Shown in pieces: positions 22,566 to 34,338 of a DNA stretch of 64,000 bases (its first letter is position 1; each line of letters begins with the position of its first letter). Made by a program: the position numbers and the translations under genes. The DNA is from Endomychus coccineus. Taxonomy: Eukaryota > Arthropoda > Insecta > Coleoptera > Endomychidae. Below the pieces are notes generated by a model that did no database searches, was not told where the DNA came from, and saw only the letters and a list, made by a program, of their open reading frames with translations. The stretch spans positions 236,696,361 to 236,760,360 of the forward strand of contig OY294067.1 in the NCBI GenBank assembly GCA_958510875.1, given 5' to 3'.

Positions 22566-23894
22566 GAGTTTGGAAGGTTTGGCCTATTTTAGTGCTTTTT
22601 TTCCTCGACTGAGAACTAATCAGAACGATCTGCCTCGATAATACACCGTTCCTTTCTTTTAGGTCGGTAATACCATGTTGACATGTCAACCACGAATAGA
22701 AATAGAAGAATGGAGAGTGTGACTTAAAAATCAGTCACCACGAATAAGATTTGATGAATACATTTGAATTTTTCCATCTTTGTTGGTTCGTGAAATTATC
22801 TCAATAAATACAATTCGTGCTCAACAATACTATAGGAAATTCTGTCATAAATCCTGAACGCGATCAAATTGCACTTTTATCTTGTTGATTTCTGACAGAA
22901 TTAGTATTGCGAGCACTCGAAAACTGCACAGTTGGGATATCTATCTCTCTTTCATCCGGACAATTAACTTTGTAGGAGAGAATAGGACATTAACTATATA
23001 TAGTCTTATTAAATAAATGGTCTTAAAATGCACTTAATGCAGACATGGATAAGCTGAAGGAAATAAAGCTTTGAGAAGGTATCGTAGACTTATTGGCGCT
23101 GACCCGTCCTTGTTGATTGTTATACGTAGAAAAGGGTATATGCCCCTTAAGGTTATCATGAGCCGCCATATTTAATATGTATGCAATGAATAATGATACC
23201 TAGTTCAATTTTCAATTTCTGCAAATCTACGAGATATTCTATCTGTGAAATTAATTCTGTAATAAGAAAAAGTAATCGGTTATATTTTGACCTTTTTTAT
23301 TTTTATTTCAGGTAAGTTTCATTTACTGCTGCAATCAAGTTCGCTGTTGTCGTGAATATGTTGCTGAGCGTACGTAAGTGCCATAATAAATTTGTTATTT
23401 CATATCTTGAGTACAAAAAACTCGATAAATTGCATTAAAGTGTTTACTGTCTTACAATGTCTTACATGCTTCGATGAATTTATTATCCCATAAATAAATT
23501 TTCATGGTGACTGCGTCTGTATGCAACTCTATTTATTACCGTATTGCTTAGCCCTTCTGATAAATTATCAGCACTACAACAGTAGCGGCATCTCGATTTA
23601 TTATTCGCCTCCGATCTTTACTGAACAAATCGTGATAAACTATAGACTGATTAAACTCACTTAATGTTGTAACTTATCACTGCAGAGTGCAACTACCCCA
23701 TTGAAAGTCAAGGATATCTTTAAAAATCAATTTAGATCTGGATCTACTGCGATATTGTCGTCTTTAAAAATATAACATTAAATCAAAATTTAATTATATT
23801 GAGCCAAATCTTGTTTTTCTTCATATATCAATATAATCAATCAAATGTTCATCGTCCATGAAAATTCATTATAATAGTATTACAAAGTTATATA
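22566..23894. other. Mostly unrecognised; contains a recursive-splice-like motif
   Basis: Apart from the splice-like motif at about 23297-23317, no gene or repeat was recognised. Confidence 0.5.
23297..23317 (+). promoter_or_regulatory. Candidate recursive splice site (ratchet point)
   Basis: A pyrimidine tract leads into TTTATTTCAG directly followed by GTAAGT (AG/GT junction at 23311/23312). A 3' splice site abutting a strong 5' splice site defines ratcheting sites in very long insect introns. If real, the + strand here is inside a giant intron. A chance match cannot be excluded. Confidence 0.45.
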
Positions 23895-24857
23895 CAGGGA
23901 GTTTCAAAAAAAGGTGGCCCCGTTGCTAGGATAGGTAGAACACTGAAGAATAAGTGGGGTTCGCTTAGAAAAAATGTTCGTAAGGGCATCCGTATTTAAG
24001 ATACAGAGTGTTGTAAAAAAAACTAATAACTGATGCTGGTATAAAGTAAAAAACAATTACCAATTTATTGAAAACCAAAAACAATAACATTATTCTTATG
24101 CTAAAGTTATTAATTCAACAAAGAATCACAAGAAGAAAATTAAAACAAATTTGAATAAAAACATGAAATATTAAATCAGTTAGAGTAAGTGTTCAAAATG
24201 TCCTCCGTTTTCACGAATACACAATTCTATCCTTTTTTCTAAAGAATCCATTAATTTTCTAAATAGTTGAGGATCGACTATGAGGTATTAAAGTGACGTT
24301 CAACTCTGTCTTGCAACTCTTGACGTGAATATACCTCTGTAGAATAGACCAAACTGGTGTAGTCCAAATGATTGAAATCGCATGATTGAATATTTCATGT
24401 TTTTATTCAAATTTATCTTAATTTCCTTCTTTTGAATCTTTGTTAGATTAATTAATTTAACATTAGAATAATGTTATTGTTCTTGGTCTTTAATGAATTG
24501 GTAATTGCTTTTTACTTTACACCAGCATCAGTTATTATTTCTTCATTTTCAAATCAAAATATTCCGAAAACGGTATACAATATCGAGTTTTACCAAGAGT
24601 ACTTTTTTCGTGTAAAATTGAAGTCAGATATAAAAATAAATTCATACGATGTGTCAGCTTCCAAAACAAGTTCATACAAAATTTCATTACAATGTTGCCA
24701 ATAGTTTCCGAATAATCGTAAAAAATGCGTTTAAAGTTTTTTTTTACTATAACCTGTATCTTGAATATGGATGCCGTTACGAACATTTTTTATCCCACTT
24801 ATTTTTCAGTGTTCTACCTATCCTAGCAACGGGGCCACCTTTTTTTGAAACACCCTG
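23895..24857. mobile_element. Tc1/mariner-like remnant with inverted-duplicated arms
   Basis: The ends are CAGGGAGTTTC (left) and GAAACACCCTG (right), with about 115 bp of close pairing and TA on the left flank. Inner segments 24027-24170 and about 24395-24535 also pair inversely. The element is therefore largely palindromic. The central minus-strand sequence encodes a transposase C-terminus (IELCIRENGGHFEHL at about 24190-24232). This ending matches those of the DD41D-type elements elsewhere in the window. Confidence 0.82.
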
Positions 24858-25251
24858 CACATATTTAAGTTAATTAACATAGCTAAATTCTAACAAAGAA
24901 ATTGTGTGTGCACAAGTTGAATCACAAAATGATGTGAACAAAGTTGCTTAAAATTGACAGCTATCTCGAAGTACTAGGTCCCGTGATGAGGATGGATGAG
25001 TAGAACATTGCCTATCAACTGTTAGCAGTTTTGTTTACTTTTACAATCCAAGTTTCACAGGTTCATATTTGTGATATTTATCATCATCCATGATCACGTT
25101 CTACCTAGTTAATAATAACAATAATAATAAGACTTAATTGTCATCGAATTATTATAGGAACGACATCGGCAATGTCATACAGACTATCAAAAACGCTAAA
25201 AATGAAAAAAAAATAGAGATTTTGAAATTTATTAATTAGGGACAGTACAAT
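24858..25251. other. No feature recognised
   Basis: Spacer with an (AAT)n-rich stretch near 25105-25122 and no coding signal. Confidence 0.45.
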
Positions 25252-25509
25252 TCAGGTTATGTTAGAATCAGACACATAGTTCTGAAATTTTAGAAATGTC
25301 ACACATTGAAAATTCATCAACAAAATGTTGTAAAAGAATTTTCTTATCTTCTGTTTAAATTGTGTCATTTTTAAATATTTTATTCCATCAGGTAATTTAT
25401 TAAACCGCTTTAGTGCTGTAAACCTTGGGCCAGTTTGCGATTTTCTCAGTCTGCACTTAAGTTTATGTTCATTTCTGGAATTATATTCGTCATAGTCAGA
25501 AAAAACTAT
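25252..25509 (-). pseudogene. Non-LTR RT C-terminal fragment
   Basis: The minus-strand frame reads SDYDEYNSRNEHKLKCRLRK, then GPRFTALKRFNKLP, GIKYL and FKQKIRKFFYNILL, to a stop at 25252-25254. The LP...FK..L pattern is the standard end of CR1/Jockey-like reverse transcriptases. Upstream coding on the minus strand is lost. It has no ATG of its own. Confidence 0.72.
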
Positions 25510-28150
25510 TGAAAGTTTGATTGATACAATTAATGGGGTCTGAAACCATCATATGCCAATCTTTCAATTTTGGTAATTGAACTATTATCGATGCAAGAAT
25601 TTTTTATGCGGTACCGGTGGACGATATTTCTCACCAGGCCGGTGCTACGGCGCCTTCAATACATTTTCTGCTTTATTTCAAATCATTTTTCTTATATGAA
25701 CGAAATTTATAGTTTTTTGGTTTAATTTTTCTGGAAATAGGTATTCTTGAAACATTTTGTCAAACGAACCATTCTCGAGAAAAACCGATTCGAAAATGGT
25801 CATGCAATCTCTTATTTAAAAGAATAAATTAATTAACTCAACGTGATAAAATAGTCAAAGAAAGCTTAATGGAGTCGATTTACTCGATGAAAAGAATTTA
25901 TAATTAACATATTATTCAACAAACTTGAACGAAAAATTACTACAATATATCGACGTTAATTGTTTCTAGACAATGTTCCTTTTTCAAGTGAGTTTTATCA
26001 ATATATTTTCGTGAAAACTACCATTTCGTTTGATTGCAATGACTCTATGGTTTCGGCGTTTACGTAGTATAAATTTATAATACTTCGGAAGTTGGAGAGT
26101 TGGAGTTTTATTCTCCAACTTCCGAAGTTAACTGCAATATTTTAATTATAATTATGTAGTGAATGAAAGATGAATATCTGATGTGTCTAAATAAAAATAG
26201 TTTAATTATTGAAATTCATTATTTCTTAATTTTAAAAATAATGTTATAATTAGTATTGAAAGTAGATAGTAATGATATCATAGAAGATACCCAAAACGTA
26301 TATAACATACTAGAGTTAGAATTTGATGTATATAGATAAAAAGTAATAAATTACTGGGCACGTGAAAAAATTACTTATCAGGTTTATTATGGACGTATTA
26401 CTCGAAAAAACTATTAGGAATAAAATTTAAAAAAGTTTAATCTGGTTTATTAATCAATTTCCTAATCATAATATGTATTGTTATGATTTCATTTCATAAA
26501 CAATAAAAATTTAAAAATAATAACTTACCGAACTTTGAAAATCAGAAAAGATAAATAAAAAGATATTATATGGAATTACAAACAATAGTAAAAGCTAAAT
26601 AATAGTTAGGATATTAAAATTAACAATGTAAAACATAATAAACAACAATGTAATAGAGTAAGAAGTGTTAAACAAGAACTTCAGTGAAAGTGAAGAAACG
26701 TACTGTGTAACGAAGGCAGAAATCATAATTAAAATGATTACAAAACTATCATGAGATAGCACAAAACATTGAAGAATGTTATAGATATAAGTTAGAATTA
26801 GTAAATTTGAGTTATGTAATGTTAAAAGAATGTTATTGATATAATATGGTATGTATTAGATTTAAGAATAAGTAACTGTCAAGAAAATCATAAATATGGG
26901 AATAATCATATTAATAATAACCTAATCATAGGTTATCTTATACCAAAGTGTGTGGAAAAATGTAGGCAATATTAATTTAAAAAGAAGGAATCACTATCAA
27001 TTAAAATAAGTTGAAAATCTCCAATAATTCAAAAATTATAGAATACTAAATTCTAATTGGTCGAGACGAATTCCTAGTGTCAGGCTGGTAACAATCAGAA
27101 ACTTCTGTCAGTTCACAACAATTAACTTGGCATTCTTGATATGAAAAGAAAGCACCTGATAGGTGGAAAATGACATCAAGTAGCTTCGGTTTTGGAGGCC
27201 TATAAAAGGATCTGAAAGACAAGCCAAGTGAGTTTGCATTAATATCTAAGCAGAGACTGTGCTTCTCTGGCAACTCACAAATTTCTTACCTAAGTTTATC
27301 AAAATAAACATCGGTGAACTCAAATGTTCCAAACTTCAATAAGTTCCAAGTAACCGAAGTTAGTAAATAATTATTAAAAGTCAAGAAGTGTTGCAAGTGT
27401 CTGAACAAAGTAAAAGGTTGTAATAACCTCCAATTTATAAGAAGTATCCAACGATTACCATTCTTCGATATAATTCCAATAAAGCATCAAAAAGTTTTAT
27501 ATCTTATCTAAAAGAATAAAACAAAGTATTTTCAATAGTTCCTGATTCTCAAGAAGAAGTAACCAAAATTAGTTACCTGTGATTATTGTGATATAGCAGA
27601 GTATTGTGTTAAAGTGAATCAACGAAATTAAATAGAAGTAAATTGAACATTGCCAACATAATTAAACACACTATTGGATATTAACTAAACGTAAGTTTGT
27701 TTATAATTTCTACATCATTGTATTATCTGTAAAGCAAAAGGAAGATTGTTGATTATAACAGTATAAACAAATATTAGTTGTAAAAGTGATTTTTAGGTTA
27801 TATCATAGATCTTGTGAAACATAAAATTTATTTACCCGAGATAAGAAAAGAGTCATACAAATTAAATATTGTGAAATTCAAAGAGCATTGTGTTTAATTC
27901 CATATAAATAATTCTATAGATGAAATTCAAGTTCAAAAGTTCATAAACTAAATAGAAACAAACATTAATTCCAAATACAATAAATCAAATTAAAATTAAA
28001 AGATAAAAAGCTAGCCGGTAGAATAATAAAATAATATTCATAATAAATAAAAAACTCCATAAGGGTTTTTTTATATTAATTGTCACCACAACGTGGGGCA
28101 ATATAAACTCATAAGAGTTTTTTTTATATTAGTATATACAAATAAATAAC
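25510..28150. other. Long AT-rich stretch, mostly unrecognised
   Basis: It contains a perfect 17-bp hairpin at 26082-26128. A TATA-like CTATAAAAGG lies at 27200-27209 within a slightly more GC-rich block (27040-27300) that resembles an LTR promoter. A doubled phrase around AAACTC(C)ATAAG(A/G)G sits at about 28050-28130. No coding sequence was recognised. Direct LTR boundaries could not be found. Confidence 0.4.
26082..26128. repeat. Perfect 17-bp hairpin
   Basis: ACTTCGGAAGTTGGAGA at 26082-26098 is exactly complementary to 26112-26128, with a 13-base loop. It may be the end of a short inverted-repeat element. Confidence 0.85.
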
Positions 28151-28159
28151 TACATTCTA

Positions 28160-28965
28160 CAATAAATAAGTTCATGTTTTGAATTTTACGATGATGGAAA
28201 ATTATAGACATTGTTTCAAATACTGAACCTTCTGTAAAATTTTCTAAACATATGGCTAGAAATTTCCTTTGGAAACGCCAATCCACTGTTAAACTCTCAT
28301 TATTTTTTTGTCTGGACCTCATATCCTACCTGATTTACCTCTACTAACTTCTCTTTGATAAATTCGTTGATTTCCTTATCGTTGTTCTATAAAACTTTAT
28401 CTAAAACAGAGTTAGCTCTCATTCGCTACTCACACATTCTTACCTGTACATACCTACACAAGGTATTCTTCACTGCATATTCAGGACACTCACACTGGTA
28501 GCGATGAATACAAAATTTTGCATACTCTGCTGTATAGTGTCCTACATTCTTTCTCGCGTACATACTTTAAATTTACAGTGTATGTTGTGTTAGAATCTCT
28601 TAACGACTTTACCTTAAATTGTGCATGTACCTGAGAGTCGTCGTTTACTTCCACATTTTTTTATGTTTCTGTCATTTTGTGACCTTTTGATATACTGCGA
28701 TCATGATAGATGTTCGCATTTGGCCTTTGGATGTTCAACATCCTAAATCATCTTCCACATTTTTATGTCTACTAGGTCGTCGATTGTGTCCAGTAGCTTC
28801 TCAATATAGTTACCCTCGCATTTCTCTTCAGTTGGTTAGTCTTCAGTAGGTTATTCAATGATTCTATCGTCATGTTTGTGTTAACTCCTGAATTTCTTCT
28901 GTAACAGCAGGCCCACATGTAATTCCTCCATTCATCTTGAAAATAATAGGTACCTAGAACAAAAA
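28160..28965 (-). pseudogene. MULE-like transposase remnant with SWIM zinc finger
   Basis: The minus strand reads FQDEWRNYMWACCYRR, then NTNMTIESLNNLLK, the conserved NTNM..E motif of MULE-type transposases. A SWIM-like finger follows (FCIHRYQCECPEYAV then TLCRY) at about 28440-28560. Matching nucleotide blocks occur on the + strand at about 58915-59660, so both belong to one family. Stops and frameshifts break this copy. Terminal repeats of this copy were not found. Confidence 0.62.
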
Positions 28966-30471
28966 CCAATGTATTTCAAATCTACAATAATACTTTCATA
29001 TTTATTATTGATACTTCGCCAAATAGTCTACAAAAGCTGTTTCATTTGCCCTTGTAATTTCAATAGGTAATTATTTCACAAATCCATAAACTAATTCCAA
29101 CTAATTGTCTTGAGAACCCATGCCACACACTCCTCGTCACGTGTGATGGTCGGTCGCCGGTGTCTCTTCTTTCGCGATATTGGTGAATTAGGATACTATA
29201 AATGCTTTCAACACTAAAAAAATATTCCGCACAAAGCGAAAGGTTGCAAAGTTATGACTCTCTTCGAAACATGTTTCCGATTTATATTTCAAGTTTGCAA
29301 ATTTTTTTCAAATTTTTTAGATTTATTTATAAAAAAAGCTATAAACATTTGAACTAAAGACAATGTTCCGTATATTCGAATTCGTTGCAAATGTAATATA
29401 TTTATGAGACTTGTTATACTCTAGGTATACCTTTTTTTACGGGACTTTCTGAAATTATAAAAGACAGCTGATCTTAGAGAACGGATTTTGACAAAATCTA
29501 TAATTATGATATCATAGCAAGTTTTGAATGCAAATTCCACTGCTGTATTAATCGAAACGGTCCAATTTCAAACAATTCCTGATTTTACGGCATTTATTAC
29601 ATGTGAATTCTTTCACGTTTTACTATTCAATGTCAATCAATAATTGAATATCTTCTCATACAATTGAAATTTTTCGTATTCAACTGTACAAATCACTGAT
29701 AGAATTTAAAGTAAAATCACCTATCACCGTAATATTTTCCATGATGCCTTATCAGAAAAGTTAGCATGAAAATTCCTGGCCTGTAAATGAAATGGACTTT
29801 CAGCAGTTATCGAAAATATTGAATACTTCTCGGAGTTATTTCGATTCTTAACAAGAGGAAGTGATTCATCGACTATATTTTATCGTCAAATAAAAGTTAC
29901 AGTAAGAATGTAACCCCATAAACATTGCAGAATTCTACCTTCTTTATTCGGCCTTTTATAGTGAGTGGTCAGTCGCTTAAAGCCGCATCGGGAAAGAATT
30001 TGCTAGCGGCTGATGATTCATCGTATCAAATACTTATATTTTTTTAATGTGTGAGGTCATCCACCTGCATAAATACCTGTAAGAACCTATTTTTCACATT
30101 CAGATGTAATATATCAGGGTCGTATTAGTTCATCCTCCGTTGGCAGTGGGATAATGTTTATTATATAAATACAATATCTACATTCAATCATTTGATATTC
30201 ATTATGCACCCATTTTCCAATGAACTAAGAATTTAACTATTTTCTTGAAACTTTGATTGTCGAATTCGTTTTTATAACTAGCATGCCTTTAACTGACTTG
30301 GCGAATCCCAGAAATAATTTATTGTGGATTAAGCTGCCGGGTTCTATTGTTTCAGCGTTTTCTAACAATAATACCACTATTTAAGTTGAAAGAAAAACAC
30401 AATTCACACTTTTGAACTCCAAAAATTATGAATAGTAAACTACAAACACATTTCGTGTTAGAAGTCAATAG
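28966..30471. other. No feature recognised
   Basis: AT-rich sequence; no coding, repeat or structural signal could be supported. Confidence 0.5.
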
Positions 30472-30722
30472 ACAAATAGTTTTGGTCCACCAGGTTGAAC
30501 AGTGATAACACGTCTTTTAGTCCCAGACAGCTGTTTCGCTCTTCTCGTGAGCTCGTCAGTCGGGCGAGGCAGACGTAAAGTCACCATAATTATCATATAA
30601 TCGGTCATATCAGTGACTTCAAGTATGCCTCGTCCCGCTGACTTGCTCATGAGAAGAGCGAAACAGCTGTCTGTGACTAAACGGCGTGTTGTCACTGTTC
30701 AACCTGGTGGAAAAAATTTGTC
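30472..30722. repeat. Inverted repeat with ~100-bp arms
   Basis: About 30475-30575 pairs with about 30617-30720. Shared phrases include CCACCAGGTTGAACAGTGA and GACAGCTGTTTCGCTCTTCT. It lies just upstream of a minus-strand Penelope fragment and may be part of that element's end structure. The small ORFs on each strand are products of this palindrome. Confidence 0.75.
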
Positions 30723-30867
30723 TAAAAATTATTCTTCAATTTCAACAATTGTGTCACCAACACTGGCATTATCAGCTGAGTTACGCTCAAGGGCGTAATA
30801 CCCTAAATAGTGTAGTAGGTTATGCAAGTAGGGAGAAGTTAAAAGAAACGATGCTATTGTTAACTAT

Positions 30868-31390
30868 TTGAGTGATAAACTATAAAAGAGTTCACTGTGG
30901 ATACACTATAACACTTTGAATAAGAAGTAATCACCCTTATCCACTGAAAATACTGTTAAAGTACTGAGGACCTTTCGGCTACCAAGTAGCCATCATGAGA
31001 GAAAACTAAAAACTAAATTATAAATCAAAATGTGCCTGTCTAAATACTATTCGTGGATAATGGTGTAAACAATGGGGTTACCCTCAGCTGGAGATAAATC
31101 GGAATTTAATAAATTTGATTTTTTGCTTATACATTTTCATCCTTTCTAAATTACCTAGATATTTGTGTGTATCGTGTTTTAAAAGTGATAAACTTTAATG
31201 TGACCTGTATTCAAAATATGTTCCGCTACCGCTGATTTTTCACCATTATTTTTCTTTATATAGGCAAAATTTTCCTTATACCTAGATATTCCTTCTAGTT
31301 TGTCCCACATAGCATTTTAAACACGACTCACAATCGATTTCGTAAATCCCGGACAAGAAGTCGGAACAAGTTAAAAAAAACCGTTTGGGC
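30868..31390 (-). pseudogene. Penelope-like element fragment: GIY-YIG C-terminus and end sequence
   Basis: The minus strand has SGIYEIDCESCLKCYVGQTR, the GIY-YIG nuclease signature, at about 31288-31350. Downstream (about 31200-31260) comes KKNNGEKSAVAEHILNTGH. After the stop lies the PLE end block (30940-31010), read on the minus strand as GGCTACTTGGTAGCCGAAAG. Only the last part of the element remains. It is a different Penelope lineage from the 45.9-kb element, and the same as the 5.5-6.2 kb and 48.9 kb debris. Confidence 0.75.
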
Positions 31391-31487
31391 AACACCTTTG
31401 ATAAGTTTCCGGTTTCGGCAAATCCGGGATTTACAAAATCGATTGTGAGTCGTGTTAAAAATGCTATCTGGTTCAAACTAGAAGGAC
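31289..31487. repeat. Palindrome formed by two inverted GIY-YIG pieces
   Basis: 31289-31352 and 31420-31487 are inverted copies (for example ACGACTCACAATCGATTT and its complement) around a ~68-bp spacer. The sequence is the nuclease-coding part of the PLE, so two fragments lie head to head. Confidence 0.8.
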
Positions 31488-31516
31488 TATTATTGATATA
31501 TTAATTCCAGATTAGG

Positions 31517-31672
31517 TAAGTATAGTTTGGACGGCATCGAACAAGTAGAATTTGCGAAAACCGTTTTGGATTTCAAGATTTGTTCTGCATTAGTAAATTT
31601 TAGTGGAGTTGTTAAGTTATTACCAGTATTAAATGTAGCGGGAAATGAAATGGTCCCTGTAATCTGTGATTA
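31517..31672 (+). other. Short open frame, unassigned
   Basis: About 51 codons without a start: KYSLDGIEQVEFAKTVLDFK and so on to a TAA at about 31670. A donor-like GGTAAGT lies just before it (31512-31518). No family recognised; it could be chance or a fragment of an unknown element. Confidence 0.25.
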
Positions 31673-32520
31673 ATATGGTACAAAGCAGTGTTTTCGTTAT
31701 TTGTGTGATAAGGGGTTATCACAAAATTAATCGTGTTATGTTTACTAGTATGCTATCTGAGGGAAAATTAGTATTACTGATAATGTAGGGAAACCGGTGA
31801 GATTCCCCTCTGCCTAGTCCATGGCCCTTTTAATTCCATATCACATAGTGGACCGGTTCCCACTAGTGATGTGAATCATACTCGAATGATTTGATTATTC
31901 GAATAATCTATGATTATTATTTATTCGAATAATCTTCTTTTGAGATGTTCGAAGGATTGAATATTTGAATGAATACTGTTAATATGGTACAAATCAATGG
32001 TTTCCAAAGTTATTTGTGTGATAACGGGTTATCACAAAATTAATCGTGTAATGTTTACTAGTATGCTATCTGAGGGGAAATTATTATTACTATTAATGTA
32101 GGGGGAAACGGTGAGGTTCCCCTCTACCTAGTCCGAGGTCCTTTTAATCCCATATCACATAGTGGAGCGGTTCTCACTAGCGCTGGGAATCATACTCGAA
32201 TGATTTGAATATTCGAATTGGCAATGATTATTATTTATTCGAATAAACTTCTTTTTAGATGTTCGGATGATTGAACATTTGAATGCATACTATTAATATG
32301 GTACAAAGCAGTGGTTTCCAAAGTTATTTGTGTGATAACAGGTTATCACAAAATTAATCGTGTAATGTTTACTAGTATGCTATCTGATCAATAGTGATCA
32401 TACTCAAATGATTTGAATATTCAAATAGTCAATAATTATTATTCATTCGAATAAGCTTCTTTTGAGATGTTCAAATGAATGCATACTATTAATATGGTAC
32501 AAAGCAGTGGTTTCCAAAGT
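31671..32520 (+). repeat. ~310-bp tandem repeat, about 3 units
   Basis: TAATATGGTAC begins units at 31671, 31980, 32294 and 32490. Periods are 309, 314 and a shortened 196. Each unit contains GGTTATCACAAAATTAATCG and clustered ATTCGAAT phrases. The array ends close to the truncated Penelope copy. Confidence 0.88.
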
Positions 32521-32566
32521 TATGAAGACTATAAAATTGAGGAGTAGCTTTTCTCTGCGCATTAGA

Positions 32567-33228
32567 ACTGGAATCTCTAAACAATATTTACAAAAAAGAA
32601 TATATGGCCATAAGTATAGCACAAGAAACAAAAAATTCCACCGGCCTTGCTAAACACTGCTTTGATTATAACCATCAATTCTATTACAAAAATGTTAATA
32701 TCTCAACTAAGGAAACCAATTATTATGAGAGATCTATTCTGTAGATGATTCACATGAAACGTGACTCCAAATCTGTAAATCATAGGACTGATATTCAGAC
32801 ATTAAGTCAGATTTTTACTAACTTGGATAATCAAAATTAATGTTAAAAGTATATTTTAGGTAGAATGTCAAAAGTATATTTCTAATAAGGTCTAATAAAC
32901 CCTTTTCTATTACCTCATAAATCGCAACATCTGGTTCGAAAGGAGATACTTCAACGTAATGTTCTTGTTTTTAGTCGTTCATACTTTGTTGACATGAATT
33001 CGTATTTTATGAGAATACTACTAAACAGTGGATTCTTAATATATTATACTTATAACATGGATGTGTTACAATTTCGATTATTTCGGTGACGTGGGCATTT
33101 TAATTGAGATTGGAGCGATAAGGACGCTTTGTGCTAATACAATTAGTTTTAAGTAATCCCGTCTTAGACATAATTAGTCTTTTGATGATGGTCGTGAGAC
33201 CGTAACGTACGTAAAGACGAAAATAATA
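32567..33228 (+). mobile_element. 5'-truncated, dead copy of the 45.9-kb Penelope element
   Basis: It starts at CTGGAATCTCTAAACAAT, inside the GIY-YIG region of the intact element. It then follows the C-terminus and 3' non-coding part to the hammerhead region. The frame is broken; for example a TAG replaces a codon near 32742-32744. The ribozyme core carries two changes at essential positions. Truncation at the 5' side is expected of target-primed reverse transcription. Confidence 0.88.
33177..33218 (+). ncRNA. Degenerate hammerhead ribozyme motif
   Basis: The order matches the 48.7-kb motif, but CTGATGA is TTGATGA (33182-33188) and GAAA is GTAA (33202-33205). Both changes hit conserved core bases, so self-cleavage is not expected. 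Confidence 0.7.
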
Positions 33229-33279
33229 AACATACATGTTAATGTGACCGCGTATTTATATATAATATATATTTATCCA

Positions 33280-33540
33280 CATCTATGGATGAGTATTCGA
33301 ACGTGACTATTTGAATGAATTATCGATTAAATATTTGAATAAATATTTGAATGAATAGTTCATGAAAACTCGACTAAGATGAACTATTCAAATAAATTTT
33401 AGAATGAATATTCGATCGATTATTTGAAAGAATATTCGAATGAATAGTTTATGATAGTACGAATATTCGACTAATTCGATTATTTGAATAAATGTTAGAA
33501 TAAATGTTAGAATAAATGTTAGAATAAATATTCGAATATA
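33280..33540 (+). repeat. Degenerate ATTCGAATGAAT-rich satellite-like tract
   Basis: Variants of ATTTGAATGAATATTCGA are spread through this tract. It ends in about 3.5 copies of the 12-mer GTTAGAATAAAT (33494-33531). Similar phrases occur in the 31.7-32.5 kb tandem units, so the two may be related. Confidence 0.75.
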
Positions 33541-33543
33541 AAA

Positions 33544-33813
33544 ATGACAAAATGTCCCAGCCCTAGTTCTCAATCAAGAGTGTTCACCGAGCTACCGAGA
33601 TGGACGAACAGCCACCTATTCAACACCCTGACAAAACCGGGTATCCGATGGGTGGTTAATGCCCTGAAGAAGTTCAGCACCGTCCTCGTATCTAGCTTCC
33701 GCAATCTTTTCAGTGGGGAGTGTTCTGCGCCTAGGGAGAATCAGTGTTACGCACCTTCACAAAATGTGGATTCACGTTTTGTTTTTTCGTTTGCACCATC
33801 TGCACAAGGTTAA
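33544..33813 (+). CDS. Hypothetical ORF, 89 codons, unusual composition
   Basis: The frame starts ATGACAAAATGTCCC and encodes VFTELPRWTNSHLFNTLTK, then WVVNALKKFSTVLVSSF and a Cys-containing end. Its GC content is clearly above the flanks, and codons such as CTG, GTC and AGC look coding. It starts directly after the AT-rich tract. No domain is recognised. It may be an exon, a captured gene piece or part of an unknown element. Downstream similarity to the shared foldback box (34121-34140) hints at a transposon setting. Confidence 0.3.
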   Translation: MTKCPSPSSQSRVFTELPRWTNSHLFNTLTKPGIRWVVNALKKFSTVLVSSFRNLFSGECSAPRENQCYAPSQNVDSRFVFSFAPSAQG

Positions 33814-34338
33814 ATGAGGGGCAAACAGGCCCATAAAAAATGTTGTTTCATTCCTAATCCTTAAAATTTCAACAGAAAACTTGTTTTTATTTTCGATTTG
33901 GTTGATATCTCCAAGAACCTCCGAGGAATTGACTAAATTTGAAAAACCCAGATCATTCATTTCTTTATCCTATTTCAATGATTTATATGAAATAGAACAT
34001 CCTAAATTCAAATACTTCCGACACGTTTATGACGAAAAAGATCTTTATATTTTAAATATAATGTCGGCTGTGAACAAGCTGAAAATTCAACGATATATAA
34101 ATTTCACATTTTTTTAACTTGAATTCGTAACTAGTGACCCAAAAATACCCTTAAAGAGGGGGGAAGGGTCCACTAATTTTTTTTGTGGATTATGCATGTA
34201 CACCAAACTGCTATTTTTGACTAGAATAATTGAAATGCTGCAACTGGGACGAACCAAATGAGATGATTAGGCGCATTGAAAGTCACCTATTTCATTGATT
34301 TTCTGTTTGAGAAGTGCATTATATCTACTAAACTAATA

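Noticed and set aside
24471..24873. Three overlapping ORFs near 24.5-24.9 kb
   Set aside because: They lie in the inverted arm of the 23895-24857 element and show no domain.
27046..27273. Minus-strand ORF of 75 codons
   Set aside because: Overlaps a TATA-like block; no motif and no supporting splice or promoter signal on that strand.
30465..30871. Paired ORFs on both strands
   Set aside because: They mirror one another because the region is an inverted repeat; no recognised protein.
33280..33540. CRISPR array
   Set aside because: Repeats are degenerate, short-period and AT-only, with no regular spacers, and the genome is eukaryotic.
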